Shown piece by piece: positions 44,446 to 53,346 of a DNA stretch of 64,000 nt (position 1 is the first letter of the stretch; the number at the start of each line of letters is the position of its first letter). Where the stretch lies: contig CAVVWN010000002.1 in assembly GCA_963752045.1 (NCBI GenBank), positions 1 to 64,000 on the forward strand, written 5' to 3'. The notes beneath the pieces are model-generated. The model was not told where the DNA came from. It did not search any database and was given only the letters and a program-made list of their open reading frames with translations. A program made the translations under genes and the position numbers. This DNA comes from DATKDF01 sp963752045 (lineage in GTDB: Bacteria; Acidobacteriota; Vicinamibacteria; Vicinamibacterales; SCN-69-37).

Positions 44446-44520
44446 TGGTGGGCCGCGGAGGAATCGAACCTCCGACCCTCTGGTTAAAAGCCAGGTGCTC
44501 TACCCCTGAGCTAGCGGCCC
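44446..44520 (-). tRNA. tRNA-Lys (anticodon TTT)
   Basis: On the minus strand the acceptor stem is GGGCCGC paired with GCGGCCC, with discriminator A and an encoded CCA (44446-44448). The anticodon loop CTTTTAA gives TTT. The T-loop is GTTCGATTC. The tRNA is one of the substrates of MnmA, encoded in this window. Confidence 0.97.
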
Positions 44521-44562
44521 ACTGGGTCCGACATCGGTACTACACGGCCGAGAGTTCCTGGC

Positions 44563-45702
44563 CTATCGCTGGCGGAGTGTGTCGAAGCACGTCCCGGCGC
44601 GAGCGAGGCCTTCGGCGAAGATGTCGGGCCGCTGGCCGATGCCGAGCCGCAGATGGTGCTCGTAGCCGAACGCCGATCCGGGGGCCAGCATGACGCTGTA
44701 CTCTTCCGCCAGTCGATCGGCCAGCTCGAGCGACGCGATGGGCAGATCGTATTTGATGAGGGCGAGCAGACCGCCGCGCGGCGGCGTCCACGAGAGAAAG
44801 TCCGCGCGCGCGGCCATCCAGCGCGCGGCTTCCGCCAGATTCGCACGGACGATCCCGAAGTTCCGCTCGATGATGCGTTCGCGGTGCTTCATGCCCAGAC
44901 GGGCGAGTGCGTCGTTGAGCTTGCCCGGGCTGAGCGTGATGTAGTCGCGCATGCCCCAACAGGTCTGAATCAGGTCCGGCGGCCCCATGATCCAGCCGAT
45001 CCGCAGCCCGGGGAGACCGAGCGGTTTCGAGAGCGTGCCCACGCTGACGCCGGCCGGTCCCTGGTCGAACATCGGCGGCGCAAACGGGTCTCCATCCGGC
45101 ACCGCCAGCCACCGGTAGGCCTCGTCGCCGATGACGTACGCGCCGACCGACCGCGCCAGCTCGTACACGCGGCGGGCAGCCTCCGGCGAGAGCATCGCGC
45201 CCGTCGGATTGTGCGGCGTGTTCACGACGATCACGCGCGTGTTGGGCCGCACCAGCTTCTCGAGCGCATCGACGTCGTAGCGATAGCCGGTCTCCGGACC
45301 CACTCGCCACAGCGAGACCTCACTTCCAATCGCTTCCGGCACGCTGTAGAGCTGCTGGTAGGCCGGGTACGGGACGATGGCGTGGTCGCCCTTCTCCAGC
45401 AGCACGTTGAACAACAGGAAGTTCGCCTCGATCGCGCCCGTCGTCACCAGGACGTGGTCGGCGTCTCCGTGCGAGTAAGTGGCCGCGATCTGGCTCCGAA
45501 GCTCCTCGGTCCCCCGCGCTTCGCTGTAGCCGAGCGGCGTGGCGAGGATTCGCTCGAGCGTCGCCGCCCGTTCCCCCACAGGCTCGAAGTCGAGCAGGTC
45601 GTTGGTCGTGAGCGGCAGGATCCCGCTTTCGGCGATGTCGTACTGGCAGTGCGTCTCGTGACGCGACATCCAGCGCTCGAGCAGAAAGGTGTCTATCTTC
45701 AC
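44563..45702 (-). CDS. Class I/II pyridoxal-phosphate aminotransferase
   Basis: The 379-residue protein has the fold-type I motifs NTPHNPTG (161-168), the cofactor-binding DEAY at 193-196 and the PLP lysine in TLSKPLGLPG (Lys226). The C-terminal arginine that binds the substrate carboxylate is in HLRLGIG. The subgroup resembles enzymes acting on arginine-derived or aromatic amino acids, but the substrate is not predictable. The tRNA-Lys gene lies between it and arginase. Confidence 0.85.
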   Translation of the reverse strand: MKIDTFLLERWMSRHETHCQYDIAESGILPLTTNDLLDFEPVGERAATLERILATPLGYSEARGTEELRSQIAATYSHGDADHVLVTTGAIEANFLLFNVLLEKGDHAIVPYPAYQQLYSVPEAIGSEVSLWRVGPETGYRYDVDALEKLVRPNTRVIVVNTPHNPTGAMLSPEAARRVYELARSVGAYVIGDEAYRWLAVPDGDPFAPPMFDQGPAGVSVGTLSKPLGLPGLRIGWIMGPPDLIQTCWGMRDYITLSPGKLNDALARLGMKHRERIIERNFGIVRANLAEAARWMAARADFLSWTPPRGGLLALIKYDLPIASLELADRLAEEYSVMLAPGSAFGYEHHLRLGIGQRPDIFAEGLARAGTCFDTLRQR

Positions 45703-45770
45703 GCCGAGATTCTATAGCGGCTTGGGGCTCCCGCTGACGCCCGGACCAGGCCCGCGCCGGCCGAGGCGCA

Positions 45771-46988
45771 TCAGGTCTCGGAACGCAGCGCGTCAATCGG
45801 GTCGAGCGACGACGCCCGGTGCGCCGGGTAGTACCCGAACACGAGGCTGGCGCCGACGGCGGTCACGACCGCCGCCATCACGGCGTCCCCGGAGATCACC
45901 ATCACCCAGCCGAGTTGCTGCATGATGAGCGCCGACCCGCCCCACCCCATGGCGACGCCGAGCGTGCCGCCGATCACGCCGAGCATGGCGGCCTCGGTGA
46001 GGAACTGGAACCGGATGTCGCCCATGCGCGCGCCGACCGCGAGCCGCAGTCCGATCTCGTGCGTCCGTTCGGTGACCGACACCAGCATGATGTTCATGAT
46101 GCCGACGCCGCCGACCACCAGGGACACGGACGCGATGGCGATGAGCATCCACGCCATCGTCTCGGTCGCCTCGGCGCGCAGCGTGATCCAGTCTTCCGGG
46201 CGCCGGATGCCAAAGTCGTCGTCCTCGCCCTCCTCGATGCCGTGGCGAATTCGCAGGAGCGCCGAGGCCTGGAATTCGGCACGGTCCATGAGGTCGGGGT
46301 CCGTCACCGAACAGTAAATGTCGTCGATCCACTCCCGGTTGTAGAGGTAGCGCTGGGCGGTCGTGTAGGGCAGGAACATGACGTCATCGCGATCGACGCC
46401 CCCGCTCGAGGTGCCCTTCGCCTCGAGCACGCCGAGCACCTGAAACGGCATGCGCCCCACGCGCATCGTCGCCCCCACCGGATTCGTCTCTCCGAACAGG
46501 CGCTCTGCCGCCACCTGACCGAGCACCGCGACGCGAGTCTCGCGGGTGATGTCGAAATCGGTGAAGAAGGTCCCGGCCAATAGCTTCCAGTTGCGAATCT
46601 GGAACATCTCCGGCGAGACGCCCACATAGCGCGTGTTCCAGTTCTGATTCCCGACGATGATCTGCTCGCGACCGTCGAGCTGGGGCGAGCACATGGCGAT
46701 TTCCGGAACCTGGGTGACGATCGCAAACGCGTCCTCAGGTCGAAGCGTGCGAGCCCCGCCCCAGCCGGTGCGGACTCCCGCCGCGTTGTAGCTGCCAGCC
46801 TCGATCCAGATGAAGTTGTCGCCGAGGTTGTCGAGCTGCCGTTCGACCTCGCTGGCGCTGCCTGCTCCGAGCGCAACGGTGCAGATCACGGCGGCGATCC
46901 CGATGCTGATCCCGAGCGTGGTGAGCAGGGTGCGCATGCGATGGCGCAGGAGCGAGTCGATCGACGTCTTGAGCGTGCGAGAGAACAC
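45771..46988 (-). CDS. MacB/FtsX-type ABC transporter permease
   Basis: The 405-residue product has one N-terminal helix (TLGISIGIAAVICTVALG), a large periplasmic MacB-type domain (residues 45-270) and three C-terminal FtsX helices with GGVGIMNIMLVSVTERTHEIG. This is the MacB permease plan without the fused ATPase. No ATPase gene is adjacent, so it must use one encoded elsewhere. GTG 46988 has a GGGGAGG site 9 bases upstream and matches family starts; the ATG at 47006 is the alternative. Confidence 0.87.
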   Translation of the reverse strand: MFSRTLKTSIDSLLRHRMRTLLTTLGISIGIAAVICTVALGAGSASEVERQLDNLGDNFIWIEAGSYNAAGVRTGWGGARTLRPEDAFAIVTQVPEIAMCSPQLDGREQIIVGNQNWNTRYVGVSPEMFQIRNWKLLAGTFFTDFDITRETRVAVLGQVAAERLFGETNPVGATMRVGRMPFQVLGVLEAKGTSSGGVDRDDVMFLPYTTAQRYLYNREWIDDIYCSVTDPDLMDRAEFQASALLRIRHGIEEGEDDDFGIRRPEDWITLRAEATETMAWMLIAIASVSLVVGGVGIMNIMLVSVTERTHEIGLRLAVGARMGDIRFQFLTEAAMLGVIGGTLGVAMGWGGSALIMQQLGWVMVISGDAVMAAVVTAVGASLVFGYYPAHRASSLDPIDALRSET

Positions 46989-47001
46989 TGACGAACACCT
47001 C

Positions 47002-47025
47002 CCCATCTGGCATACTCCAGATGGG
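47002..47025 (-). promoter_or_regulatory. Inverted repeat next to the permease ribosome site
   Basis: CCCATCTGG and CCAGATGGG form a perfect 9-bp inverted repeat with a 6-bp spacer. On the transcript the 3' arm runs into the GGGGAGG ribosome-binding site of the permease gene. It could hold that site in a hairpin or serve as an operator. Confidence 0.5.
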
Positions 47026-47061
47026 TATATGGTGTTTACGGCGGCGCACCCTTCGCCTCAG

Positions 47062-48564
47062 TCATGGCCCCTCGCGTGAGGCGCACAGGAACCACTGCCC
47101 CATCGGCCGCCCCCCCGCGCACGGCCTGTCGCTGATGAGGGGCGCCGACGTCCCTGCCTCGTCAGCCAGCCGCTGATACTCGGAGATGCGGACGAAGTCG
47201 GTCGAGGCCACGCGCACGCGCTCTCCGGTGAGGAACGTCAACTCGTAGGCGACCCAGTACCCGGCCCTCGCCACCGGAACGCCGGCCTCGACGAGGGCTT
47301 CGGCGGCCTCCCCCATCTCGTTCGGCACGCGTCCGCCCACGAACGCCCCGACGTAACGCGCGTGGTCGACGATCGATCCGGCCGCCCAGATGCACACGAC
47401 GACGACCGCCAGCCGTCGCACCCTGACGTCGGGCTCGAGCGCCATCCACAACGCCGACAGGCCGACCGGCACGAGCAGCGCAAGCAGGAAGTATCGCGGC
47501 ACGGATGCGTCGACGGGCCGCGAAGCCACGTAGACCAGACCGGACAGCAGGCCCGTGCCCAGCAGGTACCAGGCGAACCCGACCTGTCGCGCCGCGACCC
47601 TTCCGCGCCCGGAGAAGGCGAGTTGCCCGACGCGCAGAGCGGCCGCGAGTCCCGCCGCACCGGAGAGCCAGCCGATCCAGGCACGCCCCTGCGTGCTCAC
47701 GCCGCCGTCGACGCTGACTCCGCCCAGCATCGACGAGAAGTCGCGGCTGACCCACGTCCATGCTCGAGCGGGCAACTCGGCCGGCGCGAAGGCCATCCGG
47801 CCCGTGAGATTGGCCAGCTGCGAGCCCGCATATCCGCCCACAAGATCGCCGCGGGTTCCCGGCCCCAGGAGGTCCGCGACCGGCAGCAGCGCCTGGACGA
47901 CCTCACGCACGAGCACGAATGCCACGGCGACGGTGAGCCACCTGGCGGCAAAGGCGCTCCACGTCTCCCTGCGCCACGCTAGTTCGAGGACGAGCAGCAC
48001 GGGTACGGCATAGAACGTGAACTCGCGATTGAGCACGCCCACGGCCAGCACGACGCCGAACGCCCACGCCCGGTGCCGCAACCACCACAGCAGAACCATG
48101 TAGAGAAACGGCTCGATGTTCCCGCCCTGCGCCTCGACGAGCTGAGCCGCGGTGAACGGCGGCGCGAGAGTGAAAAACGCGGTGGCCGCAAGCGCGAGCA
48201 GGGGCCGAAGCCCGCAAGCCCGGTAGAGGAACCCGATCATCAGCCAGCTGACAACCAGATTGGTAAGGATGAGCGAGGCGCGTAGCGAGGCCACCGACGA
48301 CCCGAATGCCAGGATCCACGGAGAGGCCAGCCACGCCTCCACGCCGAGCATGTAGGTCTGGCCGTAGAAAAACAACGGGAAGGCACGCCCCTGCGCCAGA
48401 TGCGTGGCCATCAGGCCGACGATGGCCTGGTCCGAATCGAAGTAGGCGTGCTCGTAAACGGCAAAGACGAGGCTCCGGCCGATGACGAAGAGCGAGGCCA
48501 GCGTGATCGCCGTCCACCATTCGCTCGAGCCTCGTCCGGCCGGCATCGGCGGGCATGCTAGCAT
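47062..48564 (-). CDS. Multi-pass membrane glycosyltransferase-like protein (GT-C/GT39 type)
   Basis: The 500-residue product has about eleven membrane helices. The first periplasmic loop carries the acidic pair in EHAYFDSDQAIVGLMA, followed by FFYGQTYMLGVEAWLASP, both typical of ArnT/PMT-like enzymes that use polyprenyl-linked sugars. The donor and acceptor are unknown. Starts at 48564 or 48546 are possible; both lie in a perfect palindrome shared with the divergent gene. Confidence 0.75.
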   Translation of the reverse strand: MLACPPMPAGRGSSEWWTAITLASLFVIGRSLVFAVYEHAYFDSDQAIVGLMATHLAQGRAFPLFFYGQTYMLGVEAWLASPWILAFGSSVASLRASLILTNLVVSWLMIGFLYRACGLRPLLALAATAFFTLAPPFTAAQLVEAQGGNIEPFLYMVLLWWLRHRAWAFGVVLAVGVLNREFTFYAVPVLLVLELAWRRETWSAFAARWLTVAVAFVLVREVVQALLPVADLLGPGTRGDLVGGYAGSQLANLTGRMAFAPAELPARAWTWVSRDFSSMLGGVSVDGGVSTQGRAWIGWLSGAAGLAAALRVGQLAFSGRGRVAARQVGFAWYLLGTGLLSGLVYVASRPVDASVPRYFLLALLVPVGLSALWMALEPDVRVRRLAVVVVCIWAAGSIVDHARYVGAFVGGRVPNEMGEAAEALVEAGVPVARAGYWVAYELTFLTGERVRVASTDFVRISEYQRLADEAGTSAPLISDRPCAGGRPMGQWFLCASREGP

Positions 48565-48573
48565 GCCCGCCGA
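48546..48573. repeat. Perfect 28-bp palindrome between divergent membrane genes
   Basis: The two 14-bp halves, TCGGCGGGCATGCT and its exact reverse complement, meet at 48559/48560. Candidate start codons of both divergent genes lie inside it (plus strand 48563, minus strand 48564 or 48546). A palindrome this long without a loop suggests a dimer-binding operator, a recombination scar or a cruciform site. Confidence 0.9.
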
Positions 48574-50374
48574 CTCGATGCCTGACGCGCAGCGGTCGCA
48601 ATTGAACGCTTCGGGTGGCTCCTGGCTGCTCGCTCTGCTGGCCCCGGCGCTCGCCCTGAGTGCGGCCACACGCCCAGCGCTCCTGTCCGATCCGTCCGGC
48701 TGCCCCGGCCTCGTCGACTGGCTCCTCATCGTCGTCCTGCGTAGCGTCCCGACGATGGCGATCGGCAGCCTGCTGTGGTGGACGCACGCCGCGATGGTGC
48801 TCGCGGCAACGACCGGGTTCTGGATACTGGTTCGCCGTCAAGGGGCCCATCCCCTCGTAGCCGCCGGACTCGCCGCTGGCTTCGCGTTCACACTTCCATT
48901 TGCCTTTGCCCTGACTCCGACGCCCGTCGGCGCGTACGCCGCGGCCACGCTCGTGCTGTGCTGCATCAGGCCGCATGCGCCTCCGGCATGGTCATCAGCC
49001 AGCCTCCTGTCGACGATGGGCCTCGCGCTGTTTGCGCTGATGGCGCCGGCGATGGCATTACCCGCCGGAGTTGCGGCTGGGCTGCTTGTCTGGATCGACC
49101 GCCGGGGCACCGGAGTCACGAGGCGAGCGGCCGCGGCCATCGCCGCGGCGATGGCAACCGTCATCGCGCCGTCGCTGCTGATGGCTGCCGTGCCGGGGCC
49201 GCCTCCCCTCGTCGAAGCGACGGTCCCGGTCTTGGGCTGTGTTCCCGCGTTGCTCACGGGCGGGGCCACGGCGTTCGGCGACGGCTACCGGCTCGTGCTG
49301 GACTCGACCGGCCCGCTTGTCCTGACGCTCGCGCTCTTCGGGGCCTTCGCAGACCGGACGCGCGCCGGAGACCCGCGCGTCTGGGTGATTGCGGCGCTCG
49401 CAGCCGTCTCACTGCTCATCTCGTCGGAAGGGGATTCCGGGGCCGCCGCGCCGGCGCTCGTCTCCGCCTGGGTTCTCGCGGCGGCCGGCGTCGGCGCCCT
49501 TGCCCGTGCCTCGCTCGCGCGGGGAGCGCGGCCGGTGGCGGCCTGGACACTCGGCCTCGCCATTCCGCTCCTCACCTGGGCGGCGACGAGCCGGCAGCCG
49601 GTCGATCCCGACGAGACACCGCTCGGGCACGAATCGCTCTCGCGAACGTCCTTCGCGCGGCTGCTCGGGACGCTCCCGGACAAGTCGGCCCTCGTCGAGG
49701 AGGACGCGGTTTCCGAGCTTCTGCTGCGGAGCCTCGACGGCTGGTGGCAGGCCACGGGAAAGGACCTCGCGCTCGTGCCCCGCGATGCCGACGCGATTCG
49801 GGCCGCGCTTCGCACGCGCGGCGTGTACGCGTTGCCGCGTGCACAGCGGTCCCTCCAGCATCGCGGTGTTCGGCTCAGTGACGGCGGTCTGCTGGCGAAC
49901 GGAGCGGCCACGGTGCTGTCGAGCACGCCGTGCGCGGCGCTGGCTGGTTCGTGGATGGCGCTGCCGGACGCCGACGGCCTGCGGGGTTTTGCGGTCGTCG
50001 CCGGCGCGAAGCCCGCCCGCGGTCCCTTCCTGATCTATGCCGGTGGCCATGCGGCACTCGATCCAGCGCCGGCCGACTGGCCGCCGAGAACCCGCCGCGG
50101 ATTCTTCGCCGAGGGCTTCACGACGGCAACCGAAGACGAGCGCGCGCGACTCGGCGAGGCTCTGGCGCGCGACGGTGCGCCGGCAGACCGTCCCGTCATG
50201 GAATCGCCGTTCGTGGTCCGACTGGAACTCTGGCGCACGCCGGATGCGCCGCTCGCGCTCGCGGTCGCCGTGAGCTCGCCCGTTTCGTACGTACTCGCCA
50301 GAACTGTCGGCGGGCCGGTCGCACCTCGCACGCGCCTCTGCGCGTCGTTTCCCTTCGACGTCGGCCGCTTCTGA
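48563..50374 (+). CDS. Large membrane protein of unknown function
   Basis: The product has 603 residues from ATG 48563, or 598 from ATG 48578. The first 350 residues hold about ten hydrophobic segments rich in Ala and Leu. The remaining 250 form a soluble domain with RSLDGWWQATGKDLALVPRD and a C-terminal beta-rich part. I recognise no family. The overall plan (multi-helix half plus extracytoplasmic half) resembles GT-C-like proteins, and its divergent neighbour is of that kind. Low-similarity function assignment is not justified. Confidence 0.7.
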   Translation: MPADSMPDAQRSQLNASGGSWLLALLAPALALSAATRPALLSDPSGCPGLVDWLLIVVLRSVPTMAIGSLLWWTHAAMVLAATTGFWILVRRQGAHPLVAAGLAAGFAFTLPFAFALTPTPVGAYAAATLVLCCIRPHAPPAWSSASLLSTMGLALFALMAPAMALPAGVAAGLLVWIDRRGTGVTRRAAAAIAAAMATVIAPSLLMAAVPGPPPLVEATVPVLGCVPALLTGGATAFGDGYRLVLDSTGPLVLTLALFGAFADRTRAGDPRVWVIAALAAVSLLISSEGDSGAAAPALVSAWVLAAAGVGALARASLARGARPVAAWTLGLAIPLLTWAATSRQPVDPDETPLGHESLSRTSFARLLGTLPDKSALVEEDAVSELLLRSLDGWWQATGKDLALVPRDADAIRAALRTRGVYALPRAQRSLQHRGVRLSDGGLLANGAATVLSSTPCAALAGSWMALPDADGLRGFAVVAGAKPARGPFLIYAGGHAALDPAPADWPPRTRRGFFAEGFTTATEDERARLGEALARDGAPADRPVMESPFVVRLELWRTPDAPLALAVAVSSPVSYVLARTVGGPVAPRTRLCASFPFDVGRF

Positions 50375-50394
50375 AGCGGTTTGCAGCCTCCAAC

Positions 50395-50450
50395 GTAACC
50401 ACCGGGTAACGAACGGGGTCTCGCGCGCGGTCTTTTAACCGACCGTTAAC
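50395..50450 (+). promoter_or_regulatory. Two pairs of 11-bp-phased TAAC repeats (PHO-box-like)
   Basis: GTAAC occurs at 50395 and 50406, and TTAAC at 50435 and 50446, each pair exactly 11 bp apart. Direct repeats with 11-bp phase are how PhoB/PhoP-type regulators bind, and TTAACC is the cyanobacterial half-site. The repeats stand out as A/T islands about 100 bp before the TonB receptor start. The pattern is seen; the regulator is inferred. Confidence 0.45.
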
Positions 50451-50551
50451 ACCGGCTTTGTACCGGGATCATCCCCGCCTCCTAGCATCAGGCCCGGGAT
50501 GCTTGCGGAGTGATTCCGCGCGTCGTTCGTACCCTTCGGAGGTTTCATCAC

Positions 50552-53315
50552 ATGTCTCAACGTATCTGGGCCCTGGTCATGTCGCTCCTGCTGTTCGGCA
50601 TGACTCCGGCTGCAGCACAGACCCGTACGGCCCGCGTCAGCGGGCGCGTGCTCGACGCCATCAACGGCCAGCCTCTTCCCGGCGTGTCGGTCTCGGCCGG
50701 GACGGTCGTCGTCGTGACCGACCTGGAGGGGGTCTACATCATCGACCTTCCCGCCGGCGAGCACGAGATGAAGATCTCGCTCGCGGGCTTCCAGGCACGC
50801 ACCGTGCGGGTCGCGATCACGGCTGCCGATGTGGGCACGGTCCATCCACACCTCGACATCACGCTGCCGCTCGAGGGGTACTCGGAGCAGGTCAACGTGA
50901 CGGCCGAATCGGTCGACGCGACCGCGGCCAGCATCGAGTCGCAGCTGCTCGAGCGCAAACGGGCCGTCACGATCAACGACAACGTCGGCGGCGAACAGAT
51001 GAAGGCCAACGCCGACTCGACGGCCGCCTCGGCCCTGCAGCGCGTGACCGGCGCCTCGGTCGTCGATGGCGCCTATGTCTACGTCCGCGGCCTGGGCGAG
51101 CGCTACAGCAACACGTCGCTGAACGGCGCCATTCTGCCCTCGACCGAACCCGAGCGGAAGGTCGTGCCCCTGAACCTGTTCCCGTCCAGCCTGCTCGAGG
51201 GTGTCTCCATCATCAAGACGTATTCACCGGACCGGTCAGCGGAGTTTGCCGGCGGCATGGTCGACATCATTCCGTCCCGCCTGCCGGTCGGCCCGCTCGT
51301 GAGCTTCGACTACCAGTGGGGCATGAACAGCCAGACCCGCGGCAAGGACATCTTCGACCACTCGGCCGGCGACCGGGACTGGCTCGGCCTGCCCAACGAC
51401 AGCCGCGGCCTGCCCTCGTCGATTCCCGCGCCGCCCACGCGCCTGATTCGCGGCGGCATCTTCACGCCGGAGCTCGGCGTCGGCCAGGCCGAGCTCGAGC
51501 AGATCGGTGAATCGCTCACGAACGAATGGACGCCGACACCGGCCACCGGCAAGCCGTACCAGGGCTTCTCGGTCAGCTTCGGCAACCGCTGGGACAAGAT
51601 CGGCGTCTCGGCGGGTGTCACGCATGGCTACAAGCAGGACTACCAGGAAGAGGCTCAGACCTACTACCGCACGGACGATGCGGGTGGGCTCTCGGAGTTC
51701 TCGACGTACGACTACAACATCGCGGCAGTCAATTCGGGCCTCTCGGTGCTGGCCAACGTGGGCTACGCCCTCGACACGAACAACCGGATCAACTTCCAGC
51801 TGTTCACCTCGAACACCGGCCTGCGCGAGACCCGGACGTTCGAGGGCTTCAACTCGGACGCGGGCCGCAACCTCCAGAACTCGCGCCAGCGCTGGCTCGA
51901 GCAGGGCCTCCAGACCTATCAGTTCAACGGCGACCACTACCTGCCGGGGGCCTCGAACAGCCGCATCGACTGGCGCGGCAGCTTCGGCAAGACGACGCGG
52001 GACGAGCCGGACATGCGCGAGGTGCTCTACGAGGAGATTGCCGGCAATTACCAGCTCGCCGACGAATCACAGAGCGGCCTCCACATGTGGAATGGCCTCA
52101 AGGAAGACTCCTGGGACTTCGGCGTCAACTGGAGCACGCCGTTCACCGGCATCGGCGGGCTTCCGGCGCTCGTGAAGTTCGGTCCGTACGTCAGCAGCCG
52201 CGACCGCGACTTCTCGTCGCGTCGCTTCCGGTTCGTCCCCGTCAACGTGGTGCGCTTCGACCTGACACCGGCGCCCGAGGACCTGTACACGCCCCAGAAC
52301 ATCGGGTCGGTCTTCGAGCTGCGCGAGGAAACGCGCGCGACGGACTTCTACACCGGCACCCAGGACATCGCCGCCGGCTACGGCATGATCGACATCGCGT
52401 TCTCGGCGGGCTCGCGACTCATCGCCGGCCTCCGTGTGGAGAAGTTCAAGCAGGTCGTTGATACCTACGACGCGTTCGACATCGACCTCGACGGCGAAGT
52501 CGAGCGCATCACCTCGACGCATCGACAAGACCGACTGGTTCCCGTCGATCAACTACGTGCACGCCGTCGGCGCGCAGCAGAACCTGCGCCTGGGCTTCAG
52601 CCAGACGGTCAACCGGCCGGAGTTCCGCGAGGTCGCGCCGTTCGAGTACACGGACATCGTGGGCGGCCGCGCCACGGTCGGCAACCCCGATCTCGACCGG
52701 TCGCTCATCCAGAACTATGACGCCCGGTGGGAGTGGTTCCCGGGAGCCGCCCAGGTGGTCTCCGCGAGTGTCTTCTACAAGCACTTCGACAAGCCCATCG
52801 AGCGGTTCGTCGAACCGACGTCGCAGCTCCGCACGTCCTATCAGAACGCCAAGTCGGCCCGGAACGTCGGGTTCGAGCTGGAAGCGCGGCGGGAGATTGT
52901 CGAACACTTCACGCTCGCCGGCAACTACACCTTCGTCGATTCGAACATCGAGCTCGAGCCCGGGCAGCTCAACGTGCTCACGACGCTCGACCGGCCGCTG
53001 GCAGGCACGTCCCAGAACATCTTCAACGGTTCGCTCGAGCTCGACTACCCGACGTTCTCGGCCCGGCTCCTCATGAACTACTTCGACGACCGCATCGCCG
53101 ATGTGGGTTCGCTGGGATTGCCTGACATCTACGAAGACGGCCGCTTCACCCTGGATCTGGTCGGCACCGTCCGGTTTGGCCGCCACGTCAGCCTGCGCGT
53201 CGCCGGCGAGAACCTCACCGACGAGCAGGTACGGTACAGCCAGGGCGGCCTCGACCAGCGCCTCTACACGGCGGGCCGGGTCTTCACGATCAAGTTCGGG
53301 TATTCGGGCTTCTAG
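50552..53315 (+). CDS. TonB-dependent outer-membrane receptor, frameshifted
   Basis: Two frames form a product of about 920 residues. The N-terminus is a signal peptide (to about residue 23) followed by a carboxypeptidase-regulatory-like beta domain (RVSGRVLDAINGQPLPGVSV). A plug domain (VRGLGERYSNTSLNGAILPS) and a long beta-barrel ending in FTIKFGYSGF come next; the terminal Phe is the usual barrel-assembly signal. The break is near 52511-52522. ATG 50552 has a GGAGG site. It imports an unknown ligand and is followed by a beta-helix protein gene after 31 bp. Confidence 0.87.
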
Positions 53316-53346
53316 GCCCTCCATTCAGGAACGGAGACAAGCACTC

